Shown piece by piece: positions 12,247 to 23,804 of a DNA stretch of 64,000 bases (positions are counted from its first letter, which is position 1; each line of letters opens with the position of its first letter). The translations under genes were made by a program, and so were the position numbers. Location of the stretch: the NCBI GenBank assembly GCA_015501055.1, contig JADNYV010000021.1, forward strand, positions 62,001-126,000. Direction: 5' to 3'. Under the pieces are notes generated by a model. The model searched no databases, was not told where the DNA came from, and saw nothing but the letters and a program-made list of their open reading frames with translations. This DNA is from Mucidula mucida. Taxonomy: Eukaryota > Basidiomycota > Agaricomycetes > Agaricales > Physalacriaceae.

Positions 12247-14513
12247 ATGGCACTGTTAGAGGTATGGGTAACATCATGGAACGTGGTAAACTCGTATTGA
12301 CAGCTTCTGCAGGATTTCGAGTCGCAGCTGAAAGATATCGTGCAGGCCAAACGGCTCTCTGCATCGAAGATGACCAAACTGACCGAGATAGCGATGGTTT
12401 CGATGTCTGTGCGTGTTGCGTTGGGACTACTTGTTCCGCCGTCTCTGACGCCGTATGTAGAATGACACACAGTTGGTCTCCATTCTCTATCGGACACACA
12501 AATCCCTGCAGTCGTCGTACAAAGTCTCCAGTCTCTATGTTTTTGATGCTCTCGCTCGCGCAGCCAAACACAAAGTTGTCAAGCAAGAACTATCCACTCA
12601 TTCGACTTCTGGGAACTGTGCTACTTTTTTGTCGAAAATCGAAGGCGTTCTTGACGGCCTATTTCAAGACATGCTTTCATCCGGCCAACAAGAGTTCAAG
12701 GTTAGTCCCGCTATACTATCCTCACCTTGTACTCGTAGTCTCCAATGGGTCACCTCTACATGCTTCTTTGGCCGATCTATATCGTTATTTCTCGCTTGCC
12801 TCGTCGAACTAGACACAATCCTAACCTGGCATCGTGTGTTTTCAGGACAAGACCAAGAAAATCCTTGATATATGGACAAAGGGGAAGACATTCCCGGAGA
12901 CTACGCTTTCTCGATTAACGAAATTGTTGTCGGTGACTAACAAAGGTGCTTATCTCAAACTTGATATGTATTCGCTAAGTACTTCTTCAACCTATACAAC
13001 CCATTCCTTTTTATATGCACACTGTGCAAATTCTTGCAAATTGAGGAGTTAGAACTGAAATGCCGTTGGTTTGTTCCTCTTAGAACCCGAAAACGCTGGT
13101 GTGGCGCCGGCAGATCCTCGGACTGCTGCCGTCCTTCCGCTGCCTACGGTGGAGGTACCGACTACCACAATTACACCGCCTCAGGTGCATCCGGATACAA
13201 GCGCATTATTGTCACTGCTTCAACAAGCTGCTCAGTACGTTGTCGCGCGGACCGAAGTTTACTCATCTCTGACCCACTATGTTAGGCAAACAACAGCAAA
13301 TACAGGCGCCCCACTTTCTGCTCAGCAGATTCTGCTGCAGCGACTTGCTCAAGTCGCTCAGAGCCAAAAAGCCAACGGCGCAACGTCCCCAGCCGCTGTC
13401 CCTCCTCCACCATCAGCTGATTTTGCCAATGTTACGAATCTGCCTCTGCGAGCGTGGGAGGCTGGTCCTTCCCAGTCACCTCCAACCTCAAATGAGGGGA
13501 CACTACATAACAGTCGTGCTTATCGATACAATAGTCCTGATGCCTTGATTGGTCATAACCACGACCGAAAGGCAACGCCACGCGACCCACGCAAAGCTCA
13601 CCGAGATCGTGACTATGGTCAAAGTAGTAGGGATGACCGTGATCGTTTCAGGGGAAAGAATCTGCGAGAGCGGAGCCCTCGACGGACAAGGGACAGTCGC
13701 TCTAGAAGTCCTCCCAGTAGATATGGCGGTAGGCGAGACGTAAAACCGTATAGCCCTCCTAGGAGACCGTCTTTGACAGCACCTGTGGAATCCAGAAATA
13801 ATACTGAAATTAGTGCTCATGGACAGAAAGACGAATTTGGCAGAGATGTCAGGTCTCCTTCCCCGCCGCATGAAGTAGCGACGCATGGTCATGCTGCACA
13901 GCCACCTATCATCAGCGCCGCACGTACACCCACCCCATCCGTCGAGCCGCCACCCCGCACAGCTCCTGAAGTCGCTGCGGTCTCTTCAGCGCCTTTGACC
14001 GAATCTTCCCCGACAACCGCTTCGGTGGCGACGAGTCAGCCTGGATTGGAATCATTTAACCCTCACCTGTTCAATCCGATGTTGCCGGAAGCTTGGGCCG
14101 CGCTTGGGAAGATGTGGGAGATTACGAACGGCTATTCACCGTCGCAGGAGGAACTCATGCAGTATATGGCGTTGATCGTGATGGGCCAGGCGCCACAAAT
14201 ACAACCGGTGCAGGTCAACAGTCAGTTTTCTGACTCGAGCGGCCAATGGCTAGGTGGTGGACATGGAAGTGGGGGCTACGGAGGACAGACTGCGCGTGGA
14301 CGTGGTGGATATACCTCTGGCCGCGGTCGATTTAATGGACAGGCAGGAGGATGGAATGGTGACCATAGCGAAGGCATCGTTTTGGGAGGCGGAGATGCCT
14401 CGAATGCGACAGCAGTCGACTCTGCATCACCTCAGGCTGCGACTGGGACTCAAACTGGCGGAAGCATGCAGCGTGTAGGGGAGAAATGGGTGTTTGTAAA
14501 GAATTCTGGGTGA
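12247..14513 (+). CDS. CID-domain RNA-processing protein with SR and RGG regions
   Basis: This is a 629-residue protein in five exons (12247-12261, 12304-12408, 12461-12700, 12846-12945, 13084-14513). Residues 1-150 form a CID, the domain that binds the phosphorylated C-terminal tail of RNA polymerase II: FESQLKDIVQAKRLSASKM, YVFDALARAAKHKV, a FLSKIEGVLDGLFQDM stretch and KTKKILDIWTKGKTFP. The middle is rich in Arg-Ser, Arg-Asp and Ser-Pro pairs (about 13550-13800), and the C-terminus is glycine-rich with RGRGGY and SGRGRF repeats. This suggests a factor of the Nrd1/Seb1/SCAF type linking transcription to RNA 3'-end processing. I see no RRM, which Nrd1 and Seb1 have, so orthology to either is not claimed. 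Confidence 0.88.
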
Positions 14514-14741
14514 TGCCTCTGTATTCGTTCGTCATATTTTCCATGACATTAACTTATTTCATCGTGTATGCATTTACTCTTTCGCTATTACCTTTATGTA
14601 CACAAATCAGTTACTGTTTCTGAGTCGACCAGATCCCCACACTTGCACGGCGCGTAAAAAGAATGACAAATACATATGGACGTGACTATGTTGTGACGGA
14701 GCGCGATCGTGACACTTCAACCTTTCACCTTGTCGACCAAC

Positions 14742-17700
14742 ATGGCCAAAGACAAACCCAAAGCCAAGGGCCAAAAGTCCATTACCGCCTTCTTCGCCGG
14801 CAAGTCGGGAAATGTCAAGGACGAGCCTCCGGCTGAGGGTGACGCCGACAGCGCTGTTGAGGACAACGCCTCTGATGTCGACATGGACGACGAGCCGGTA
14901 CAGACGAACAAGAAAGGCAAAGGCAAAGCGAGCACCACCAAGCCTAAGGGTAACGAAAAGGGCAAGGCTATTAGTGTCGACGCGTCTGAAGATCCACCTA
15001 TTCATGACATTCCTTCCATCTTCTCCGACCTCGTCAGCCGCATACCGAAAATCAAGGACGTGGCTCAACGCGTCTCGGGGCGCAAGTTACGCGTCGCCAC
15101 GATGTGCTCCGGCACGGAATCCCCTCTGCTCGCCTTTGAGCTCATTCAGCAGTCTATTCTGGACCAACACCAGATAAATCTCGACATACAACACGTGTTC
15201 TCGTGCGAGATAGAACCTTTCAAGCAGGCGTATATTGAGAGGAATTTCCATCCCCCTCTTCTTTTTCGTGATGTTTGCGAACTGGGCAATAGCGAAGCGT
15301 GAGTCATTAGCACTGCCTACAATATGGTACTTAACTTTCTTACTAGTCATACGGCGTATGGTGCCTTGGCGCCAGTGCCGGGAGACGTAGATCTTCTCGT
15401 GGCTGGAACCTCCTGCGTGGACTATTCCAATCTCAACAACGAAAAGCAAGACATCGACGCCAACGGTGAATCAGGTCGCACATTCAGAGGCATGATGTCT
15501 TGGGTGACGAACCATCGGCCGCCGATTGTGATTCTCGAAAACGTATGCAACGCGCCTTGGGACCGTGTCAAAGAGTATTTCGAGGCCAAGGGCTATAGTG
15601 CTACACATTGTCGCGTCGACACGAAACAATACTACATCCCGCATACTCGCACCCGGGTCTATCTCGTCGCCGTCGACAAGAAACGCAGCGGCATCCCGGA
15701 CCAATGGAAACAGACACTTAGTGATCTCAGGCGACCAGCTTCTTCTTCTCTTGATGCCTTTCTCCTTCCCACCGACGATCCCCGTATTCATCAGGCTCGC
15801 CAGAAGCTTGTCCAGGAAAGCTACAACGCTCTCGATCGCCGAACTGGTCGCACCGATTGGACGCGGTGCGAAAGTCGACATCAAAGAGCTCGACTGGAGG
15901 AAGACTTGGGCCCAAAACGACCTCTGACCAGTTGGGATGACGGTGAGTCTGGCCTCCCTTCATTGGTTTTACACTCATCTGACCTTGCAATGTAGGTGGG
16001 TTCTGTAAGTTGCCCGACTTTGCCTGGAACGACTGGGGTGTCGGTCAAGTGGAGCGCGTTTGGGATTTATTGGATATCAGTTTGTTGAGGGCGGCGAAGA
16101 ATGGCATCGACCCATCGTACAAAACGTCAGTATCCTTTTCCTGTGTAATGAGTTGGTGAGGCTAACGTGTACGTAGGCAAGTCTGGAATTTATCGCAGAA
16201 TGTCGATAGGTCTACGGGCTCGAGCAGGCCCGGGATCTGCCCGTGTCTGACACCGTCCATGATTCCCTACATTACTAATCGTGGTGGACCCATGGTTGGT
16301 TTGGAAGCACTCTCCATGCAAGGCCTCCCTGTCGACAAACTCCTTCTTACGCGCGAAACTGAAGACCAGCTTGCGGATCTGGCTGGGAATGCCATGTCGA
16401 CGACAGTCGTCGGTGCCTGCATTTTATCGGCACTAGTCTGTGCCCAAGGACTGCTCAAAGCTGGCGATGACTCTGAAAGTTACGAATCCAAGAGAGGCAC
16501 CCATATAGACGTTGAGGAAACAGAGGAAGTGATGCAGGTCGACGTTCCAACAGAAGTCATAGCGCCCGAGGACCGAATTATTGGTGAAGATCACCTTGTC
16601 GCACGCCCGTTGAATCTCGCCGCTTCCACGCAGTATTCTCTATCCGAACTATTGATCGAAGCTGAAAAGAGTGCCCGCCTCTGTGAATGTGAGGGACGAG
16701 TCGATATGACCACTCGCACGCTTTTCCGCTGCCAAGATTGTGGAACTCCGTTCTGCGAGAAATGTGGCGGTCGCCCTGAGCATAATCCTCACCGTATCGA
16801 CTTGGAGTTGAATCCCCGACTCCCACCTGGCGACTTTGCCAATGTGCTCAAAACCATTCTGCCTATGTCAATTTCTTTGTCCACTGTCACCCCAGAGTGT
16901 CTAGACGCTGCGAAAGCCGCTTCAGGCGTCGACATTCCGGCGGAACGCTGGACGCTCTGGCGTTCTGCTGTTCTTCGTGCAGTCGGATCCGACCTTCGCT
17001 TTGTCGAGCCCAAGCGACAAGAATTTTGGTCCGTAGTGTACGAGTCCCCGCACGCTATGTTAGAGCTCTCCCTCCACCCTCGTCAGCCGGAGTGGAGGCT
17101 TTTCGCTAAACCACTAAGCAGTGAACCTGCCAATGCCGAAATTCGCAAGCTTCTGGGCATGCCTGTCGGACGATACACATGCCAAGGTGGCGTGTTAGAT
17201 GGGCGTTGGGAGTTTGCCCTTCCTCATATTTCATTTGTCGAGGTCACCATCGAAGGCCAAGGAGAGCGTATCGCTTCTTGGGAGGCGCGACTCGGACTCA
17301 CCGAGTCAAAGTTTAAGGACAAGACGGTCTTTCCGCAGCTTCAAGTCACCGTCCGTGAAGAGGATGTCAAGAACTTGGATCGAGACATTTCTGGCGTGTA
17401 CACCCTCCTTGAACAATGCGGTACTGCAAACGGGGCCCTCCACAAGAGGCAGATGGAGGGCGAGGCATTACCTCCGCTATTCATGCTTCTCGATCCTCAT
17501 CGGACCAACGATTCAGAGGACAGTTTCGTTTTCTCTACTAGCCGCCGACGCCATCAGTTTGGGGAGTCTAGGCCAATAATTGCCAAGTTGTTTTCCAAGT
17601 GGCGCCCGAGCAGTGGCGAAGGTCCGCAGACAGTCCAGTGCTGTATTCCTGTCATATGGGTGGCTTCTTCCAATGTCTCGTTAAGCGTGAGTGCCTTTCA

Positions 17701-20700
17701 CACACACTCAGAATTTGATATTTACGCACACCGAAGGCCTCAAATATTGAAGATGCCCACTTCTCTGTTCCTGCCAAGACGCTGGAAATCGACATATCGG
17801 GTGATTCGTGTCGAAGTGCCACAGCCCTGTTAACATGTTCTGTGCGTTTAGGCGAACAGTCCGTTGCTGGGTGGAATCGCGGACCGTGGACGGAGGTCGA
17901 CAACATCCACGAGAGGTTGACCTTCAGGAGACTCGCCTGGATCCTAGAGCGTATTCGTGACGTCGGAGGAAACGTGAACTCCTGGCAAACTGTTCATGCC
18001 CAGGACACAATCTGCCGCTGCCTGCGTTGCGCGCCGAATGCCCCCTCAATCGAATGGACCGCTGTTGGGAAAAAGATCATTCCCGTCGAGGACCCTGTTC
18101 AAGCTGGAGAGTACGAGCGACGTCTGAAGAGTAGACCCAGGCCATTCGTCACACAGCTTAGACTAACCGATGACAATGTCGGACTTGTACGCATTGGGGC
18201 CAATATCCCTTCTCTCCTGCATCGCGCTCTCGTTCGACTCCCCGCGGTCGGTCGAACAGCTCAACCTACACTATCTTGGAAGTTCTCCACCAGCTTCACT
18301 CCTGCTGTGCACATTGACCTCCCGAAGTTCAGAATTCTGAGCAACAAGAAAGATGATGAGCACGCTCAGCCACCAAATTTCAAGCTTGATTTGCGTGTCG
18401 AGCAAACCCGCTCGCTGACATGGATGCTCAAGCAGGAGTCAAAGAAGGCGCCACCTTTCACAGAAGAGGAGATATCGGAAAGCGTCCTTGCTGCGCTGGG
18501 TTGGCGAGCCGAAGGACGTGCCCAACGCGCCCATCATATTCGTGGCGGCGTTCTCGCTGACCAAGTCGGTTACGGGAAGACTGCGATTACGCTTGCACTC
18601 ACAGACTGTGCTGCTAAAGACGTGGAGAAGGAGTTCAAGGCTCTCGGGCGCGTTCCGGGAAAGATCTCGATCCAGGCGACTTTGGTGATTGTTCCGCCGC
18701 ATTTGACGAGGCAGTGGGAATCCGAGGTGAAGAAATTCATGAAGAAGGGCAAGAAGGTTGTTCAGCTTGCAACGGTCTCCAACCTGAACTCTGCCACTAT
18801 CGAGAGTTTCATGGAGGCTGACTACATTGTCATTGCTTCGAATATCTTCAAGAGTAACGTTTACTTGGAAAACCTCGAACTCCTGGCTGGCGCCGGTGAA
18901 CTGCCGAGCAAGGATGGTCGACACTTCAACGCGGTTTTGGAGAAGATTCTGGAGGCGATATCGGCTCAAGTTGACCGGTTGCAAGATGAGGGTTCAGAAG
19001 CTGTCCTGCAAGAAATCCATGCATCGCAGAAACGCCGTACGTGTTCATTAAATATACACGTCGATGTGACATTGACAAATCGTTTAGTTGCCGAAGAAAA
19101 GGCGAGAAAGGCTGCTGCAGTACAATCGAAACGTCTGAAAGGCAAATCATATCGTGAAGCGGCGGAGCAACGAGAGGCGAAGGCTGAAAGCGAGGCTGAA
19201 GAGACGCCTGCTCCAAAGAAATCTGCCAAACTCAATGGTCATGGTATACCCCCGCCTCGAGGAGACAAAGTCGAGGTTGTCATCACAGCGCGGTCATCCT
19301 CTGGTAGTTCGACCACTGCATCTTCTCCGCGTGCTGCTGCAGAGGACGACAGCGGTTCGGAAGGCGAGCGCCGGCCAAAGCGCAAGCGCAGGGCTTCAAA
19401 GAAGATCGTCGTACTGTCAGATGATGACGAGGACAGTGAGCAGGAGGTGAAATCGAAGAAGGTCAAGAAACAGGCGAAGTCGAAACCGAAAGGAAAGAAA
19501 CGCGCAGTTTCGGACGATGACGACGAGGACTTTACCATGGCCTCTGCTTCCGACGGAGAGGACGATGAGGATGCGGAGGCTACCCCTCCTTCTTCTAGTG
19601 GTGAAGAAGACTCCCCTCCTCCTCCTAAGAAGAACCAGAAAACGACGAAGACCCTGTCGAAACCCAAGACAGTAGCTAAGCCCAAGATGTCGAAGAAGTC
19701 TGTTGATGGAGCCTCCACTGAAGATGCTATGGATGTCGACGAGTCGGACGCTGCCAGTACGGCTTCGAAGAAGCGTAAAGCGAAGGACGACGGTGACCGA
19801 CCGGCAAAGAAAAAGCGCGTCGATACCGATCCCTGGAAATTGGGATCGAAGCCTGTGAAAAACGACTGGACTCAAATGAAGGCGCCACCCTTTGAGATGT
19901 TCCACTTCGCTCGCGTTGTCGTCGACGAATACACCTATCTGGACGGAAAGCCTCATGCCCTCATTACCCGATTATCCTCCTCGCGGCGCTGGGTGCTTTC
20001 TGGTACACCGCCTATCCACGACTTTGCGGCGCTCAAGACTATTGCGGCTTTCCTCAACATCCATTTGGGTGTGGATGACGACGGCGAAGGTCGATCAGCT
20101 GAAGTTAAGAGGCGGAGACGAGAGCAGACCGGTATGTTATTGTGATCGTTTGTCATGGGTCTTGGCATTGACATCGTCGCGTTAGATGTCGAGAAATTCC
20201 ACTCTTTCCGAGAGGTGCATACCCTCGAATGGCATGCTAATCGTCATGCACTGGGTCAGCGGTTCCTTGACCAGTTCGTGCGGCAGGTGAGCTACTGTCT
20301 TTTAACAACGCATGTCCTGTCCCTCAACTCTTGAATAAGAATATCGCCGAAATCGACGAGATCCCCTGGACCGACAAGACGATACCCATCGTGCTTCCCG
20401 CCGCCGAGCGTGCCATTTACCTGGAACTCGATCACTATCTTCGCAATCTTGATATGACCATGAAGAAGAGCAAGAAAACGGAGAGTGATCGAGAAAAACG
20501 CCTTGCGAAAGCACTAGGAGACAGCAAGTAAGTTCTATAGCTTGCTCGCCGTTTTGCTTATTAATTGACTATACAGGTCGGCCGAGGAAGCTCTACTGAA
20601 GCGTTGTTCTCATTTCGACCTCGAATTAACATCAGAGGACACGAAGAAGGGCAAGAAGAAAACCGACGCTCAGCGTAACGCTATGAAGGCTTGTGACATC

Positions 20701-21859
20701 ATTGTCGAAGAACGGGAGAACCAGCTGGAAGAATGCAAATCGGAGTTGCTTACTGCTGTACAGGCTGGACTCAAGCGCGAAAAAGCCTTGAGCCAGATCA
20801 TCCCGACTGAGTCCATGTTCCACGAGTGGATCAGGATTACACGCAGCGATGAGGGCATTGAAGACAAAGAGGCGACAGACATTATCCGTGAAATCCTGGA
20901 GGAAGCTGGTGTGGGCGTGATCAAAGCGAAGCCCAAAAAGGACGACTCAAGAGCAAAGGACCCGCTTAAGGAAAAGGACGCTGCAGCAGCTTGGGAGCAC
21001 CGAGAAAAGACCCACGAGATCCGCAAACTTGCCAAAGAGCTCGTCGGACGCGTCCGGTCTTTACGGTATTTCAAAGTCGTTCGAGACTTGCAGAAGCAGC
21101 GGGACACACCACCGAACGTCGACTGTCCCAATTGCGAAAGGAAGAGTGTCCCGATTCCCGAAGTCTCGGTCTTATCGTCCTGCGGTCATATGGGATGTTC
21201 GGACTGTGTCAAATCTTGCGCGGACAACGAGTTGTGCGTGTACGCTGCTTCAAAAGCGTGCAGGAGTGCCGCCCGAGCTTTAAACATTGTCCACGCCTCT
21301 ACTCTGGGTGTCGATGATGAAGCTCGAGACAAGGGTCGCCACTTTGGTATGAAGCTAGAACGCGTTGTTAAGCTCATCAAGTAGGTTCCTGATTCATATC
21401 GATTACCGCCCTTTCTAACACTTCTTTTTCAGAGATGATATTGCAGATGAGGAACGCGTCCTTGTCTTCGTGCAGTTCCCAGATCTCATGAAGAAGGTTG
21501 GGGAAGCGTTTGCATACAATGGCATACCCTACCTCGAGATCAAAGGAACTGCCTCGGTGAAGAGCAAGAACCTCGAAGCCTTTCAGAATAACAGCAAGGA
21601 GCGCGTTCTACTCCTAAATGTCATGGATGAGAGTGCGAGTGGAGCCAATTTGACTTCAGCGAACCATGCTATATTCTTGTCGCCACTGCTTGCTCCTTCC
21701 AAGGAAATCTATACTGCCTGCGAAACGCAAGCAGTCGGGCGATTGGTTCGTTACGGGCAGACCCAGCACGTTCACGTTCATCGATTTGTTACTGCCAATA
21801 CCATCGACGAGGACATATATGCGAAACGTAGGGAGGAAATGAGGGAAATTTCAAAATAA
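14742..21859 (+). CDS. C5-cytosine DNA methyltransferase fused to SNF2 ATPase and RING
   Basis: Ten exons (14742-15298, 15347-15942, 15996-16125, 16177-17686, 17737-19036, 19088-20131, 20186-20286, 20340-20527, 20577-21380, 21433-21859) join in frame to 2,218 residues. The order is a PIP-box (QKSITAFF, residues 11-18), an acidic linker, then a C5 methyltransferase with motif I (MCSGTESP), the catalytic Cys in GTSCVDYS, motif VI (ENV), motif VIII (HTRTRV) and motif X (GNAMS). A cysteine cluster follows (16682-16793), then a SNF2 core with Walker A (ADQVGYGKT), DEYT as the DExH box, SGTPP, a C3HC4-like RING (DCPNC to GCSDC) and a helicase C lobe ending in QAVGRLVRYGQT. This resembles the fungal DNMT5/Rad8-type enzymes, some of which maintain CpG methylation using ATP. 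The second ATG, at 14742, is chosen over 14709 because the PIP-box is then near the very N-terminus. Confidence 0.93.
14772..14795 (+). other. PIP-box coding segment of the DNA methyltransferase
   Basis: Codons 11-18 encode QKSITAFF, which matches the PCNA-interacting peptide consensus Q-x-x-[ILM]-x-x-[FY]-[FY] exactly and is flanked by lysines, as is usual for functional PIP-boxes. Confidence 0.75.
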
Positions 21860-22076
21860 TCTACTGTACCATTCTTCTATCTGTATTGTATCTTACACCT
21901 TTCTCTGCTGTCTATTGCTTGTATCCCAGTATTATCAGATTCCGACTTTGGGGTCCTGAATTTCGGGCAACGATTTCTTTGTGATCGGAAGTATTAGCAC
22001 CTCTCAACCCTTTTCTTATTGGAATGACCAGCCAACGACTTTTTCTTCACTGAATCTTCCCGCCCACTATTGCACG

Positions 22077-23416
22077 ATGTCGGGGACACCCCTCCCACCT
22101 ATACCCGAAGGCATTTCTGAACTGTTAGTCGGCCTTTCTCAGCCTGCTGTGACTCTTTAACAAGGTCGTCGTCATAGAACAGGGCCATTGGTAAGCGACC
22201 TGCGATGCATTCACACCGGTACTAAACAGTCAACTCACTCGTTTGACAGTTGCTGGGTCATTTTTTCAACTGGGGACTATTCGGCGCGTTGTCTGTCCAA
22301 GCGTGTCAGTGAAAGAGTTGCGATCATATCACCTATTGACTCCTATACGCTTTCGGTGTAGATATCTATTATCTTGCGTTCCCCAAGGACCGATGGTGGT
22401 CTAAAACGATCGTGGCCACAACGTATACAATCGAACTTCTTCAAACTATACTTGCCACGCGAGACGCCTTTCGAAATTTGGGTCGGGATGGGGGAACATG
22501 ACAGATCTGGACGAGATGGGATGGCTATGGTTTAGTGTACCAGTGATGAGTTCTATCAGTGCGTTGATGGCTTTGTTCTTCAGCTTCTATTTATAAACCC
22601 CACCTCCAGTCAGCATGCTCGCTCAAGGCTTCTTTGCGTGGCGAATATGGATCCTCAGTAACAGGTGGTACATATCAGCTTCGATTCTCCTTGTAAGGTG
22701 TTCGATGGCGCACCTCTTCCCGTCCTAATTCTTTGTAGTTGTCCTTGATACAGGGAGTTGCTGGTATATGGTCGGGCATCTCCGCCCATTACGTCGGGGT
22801 ATTCTCAAAAGTTCAGACTCATAACGAGGTGACAACGTCGGTCCGTCACTCGTCCTCGTTCGAATCACACCGACTTGAAGGCCTAACTGATTTTAGGTAT
22901 GGTTAGCTGGAACCGCGTTCTGTGATGTGATTATTGCGATTAGTATGATGTACTATTTGAATCAGGTCTGTCAAGCCCTTTCGTGTCGCTCTCTCTTTAA
23001 CTAAAGCGAACCAGTCGCGAACAGGGTTTCGCTCTACCAATCTTATCCTCGCCAAGTTCGTCCGCTTGACCATCGAGACCGGCGCTGTCTGCGCAACATT
23101 CGCAATCCTCGACTTGACGTTCTTCTTGATCTATAAACACAACAACTATCATCTAGCACCTTCTATCGCTCTCTCCAAGTTGTATTCTAACAGTTTATTG
23201 GTTGTAAGCTTCTTTCTTCTCGTTGTAGACTCTTCAATCACAACTCCCAAGGTTCTCAACGCCCGCGTTAGATTTATAGGCGGGCGCAACGTTGGAGCGA
23301 CATCAGATGATTATTCGCTATCCACCACTTCCACCTCCTTCACTTCAATACTACGACAGGGACAATACCCATTCATCGAATCAACAGAGGTCGCCGCGGG
23401 CTCAATGATACCATAA
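22077..23416 (+). CDS. DUF6534-type membrane protein, second copy, one frame break
   Basis: This is a seven-helix Agaricomycete membrane protein with an N-terminal extension MSGTPLPPIPEGISEL, then TGPLLLGHFFNWGLFGALSVQ, YIYYLAFPKDRWWSKTIV, IELLQTILATRDAF, a WLWFSVPVMSS helix, MLAQGFFAWRIWILSN, and a DUF6534 domain from FCDVIIAISMMYYLNQSRTG to LYSNSLLV and LNARVRF. Exons are short and introns near 50 nt. The frame breaks once at 22471-22480 within CGAAATTTGGG, where one extra A or T would join DAFR to FGSGWGNM, the family pattern. The stop at 23414-23416 overlaps an ATG (TAATG) whose frame stays open to 23664; a second one-base slip could make that the true C-terminal tail. It is only distantly related to the DUF6534 protein at 1935-4038. 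Confidence 0.75.
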
Positions 23417-23419
23417 TGT

Positions 23420-23804
23420 CTAATGCTTCACACTACGACGAGAATCCTGACGAGACAGAGGATACCCAAAGTGCTAATGTATGTCTTCCAGTCTATATCA
23501 TATATCAAAACTTATGTTTGAAGACGGGCGTCAAATTTCGTCCTGAAGAGAGTGCAGATCAGGACGCCGATGGCCTTGAATCTCCATCAGATATGCTGAC
23601 CCGGCAGAGACCATATAGCTCACGAAACGCAGAGCCTAGCTCTCCGATATTTCCTCCCTCTTGATGCTCGTGTGTGTAACAACAAAGTATTACTAGTCAC
23701 TTAACGAATCGAATTAACGAATAATTGACGCGAAGTCGGCGTATGCCGCTCTGAGGTCCATTCCAAATAAGGACATGACATCTTTTATCCGTACCACCAG
23801 GTGA
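23420..23804. other. Intergenic, possible tail of the DUF6534 gene
   Basis: A frame from 23416 to 23664 begins MSNASHYDENPDETEDTQ and is rich in acidic residues. It may be the continuation of the preceding protein through a base-call error or just chance. Nothing else is visible before the next start codon at 23805. Confidence 0.35.

Noticed and set aside
18439..18984. Long antisense open frame within the methyltransferase gene
   Set aside because: It mirrors the codon bias of the sense exon and has no domain; treated as a shadow, like the antisense frames at 19239-19956 and in the Clr2 and KAR9 genes.
22481..22503. A 23-nt GT-AG segment that would restore the frame of the second DUF6534 gene if spliced
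   Set aside because: Too short for a fungal intron and it would remove the conserved GSGWGNM sequence; a one-base error in the AAATTT run explains the break better.
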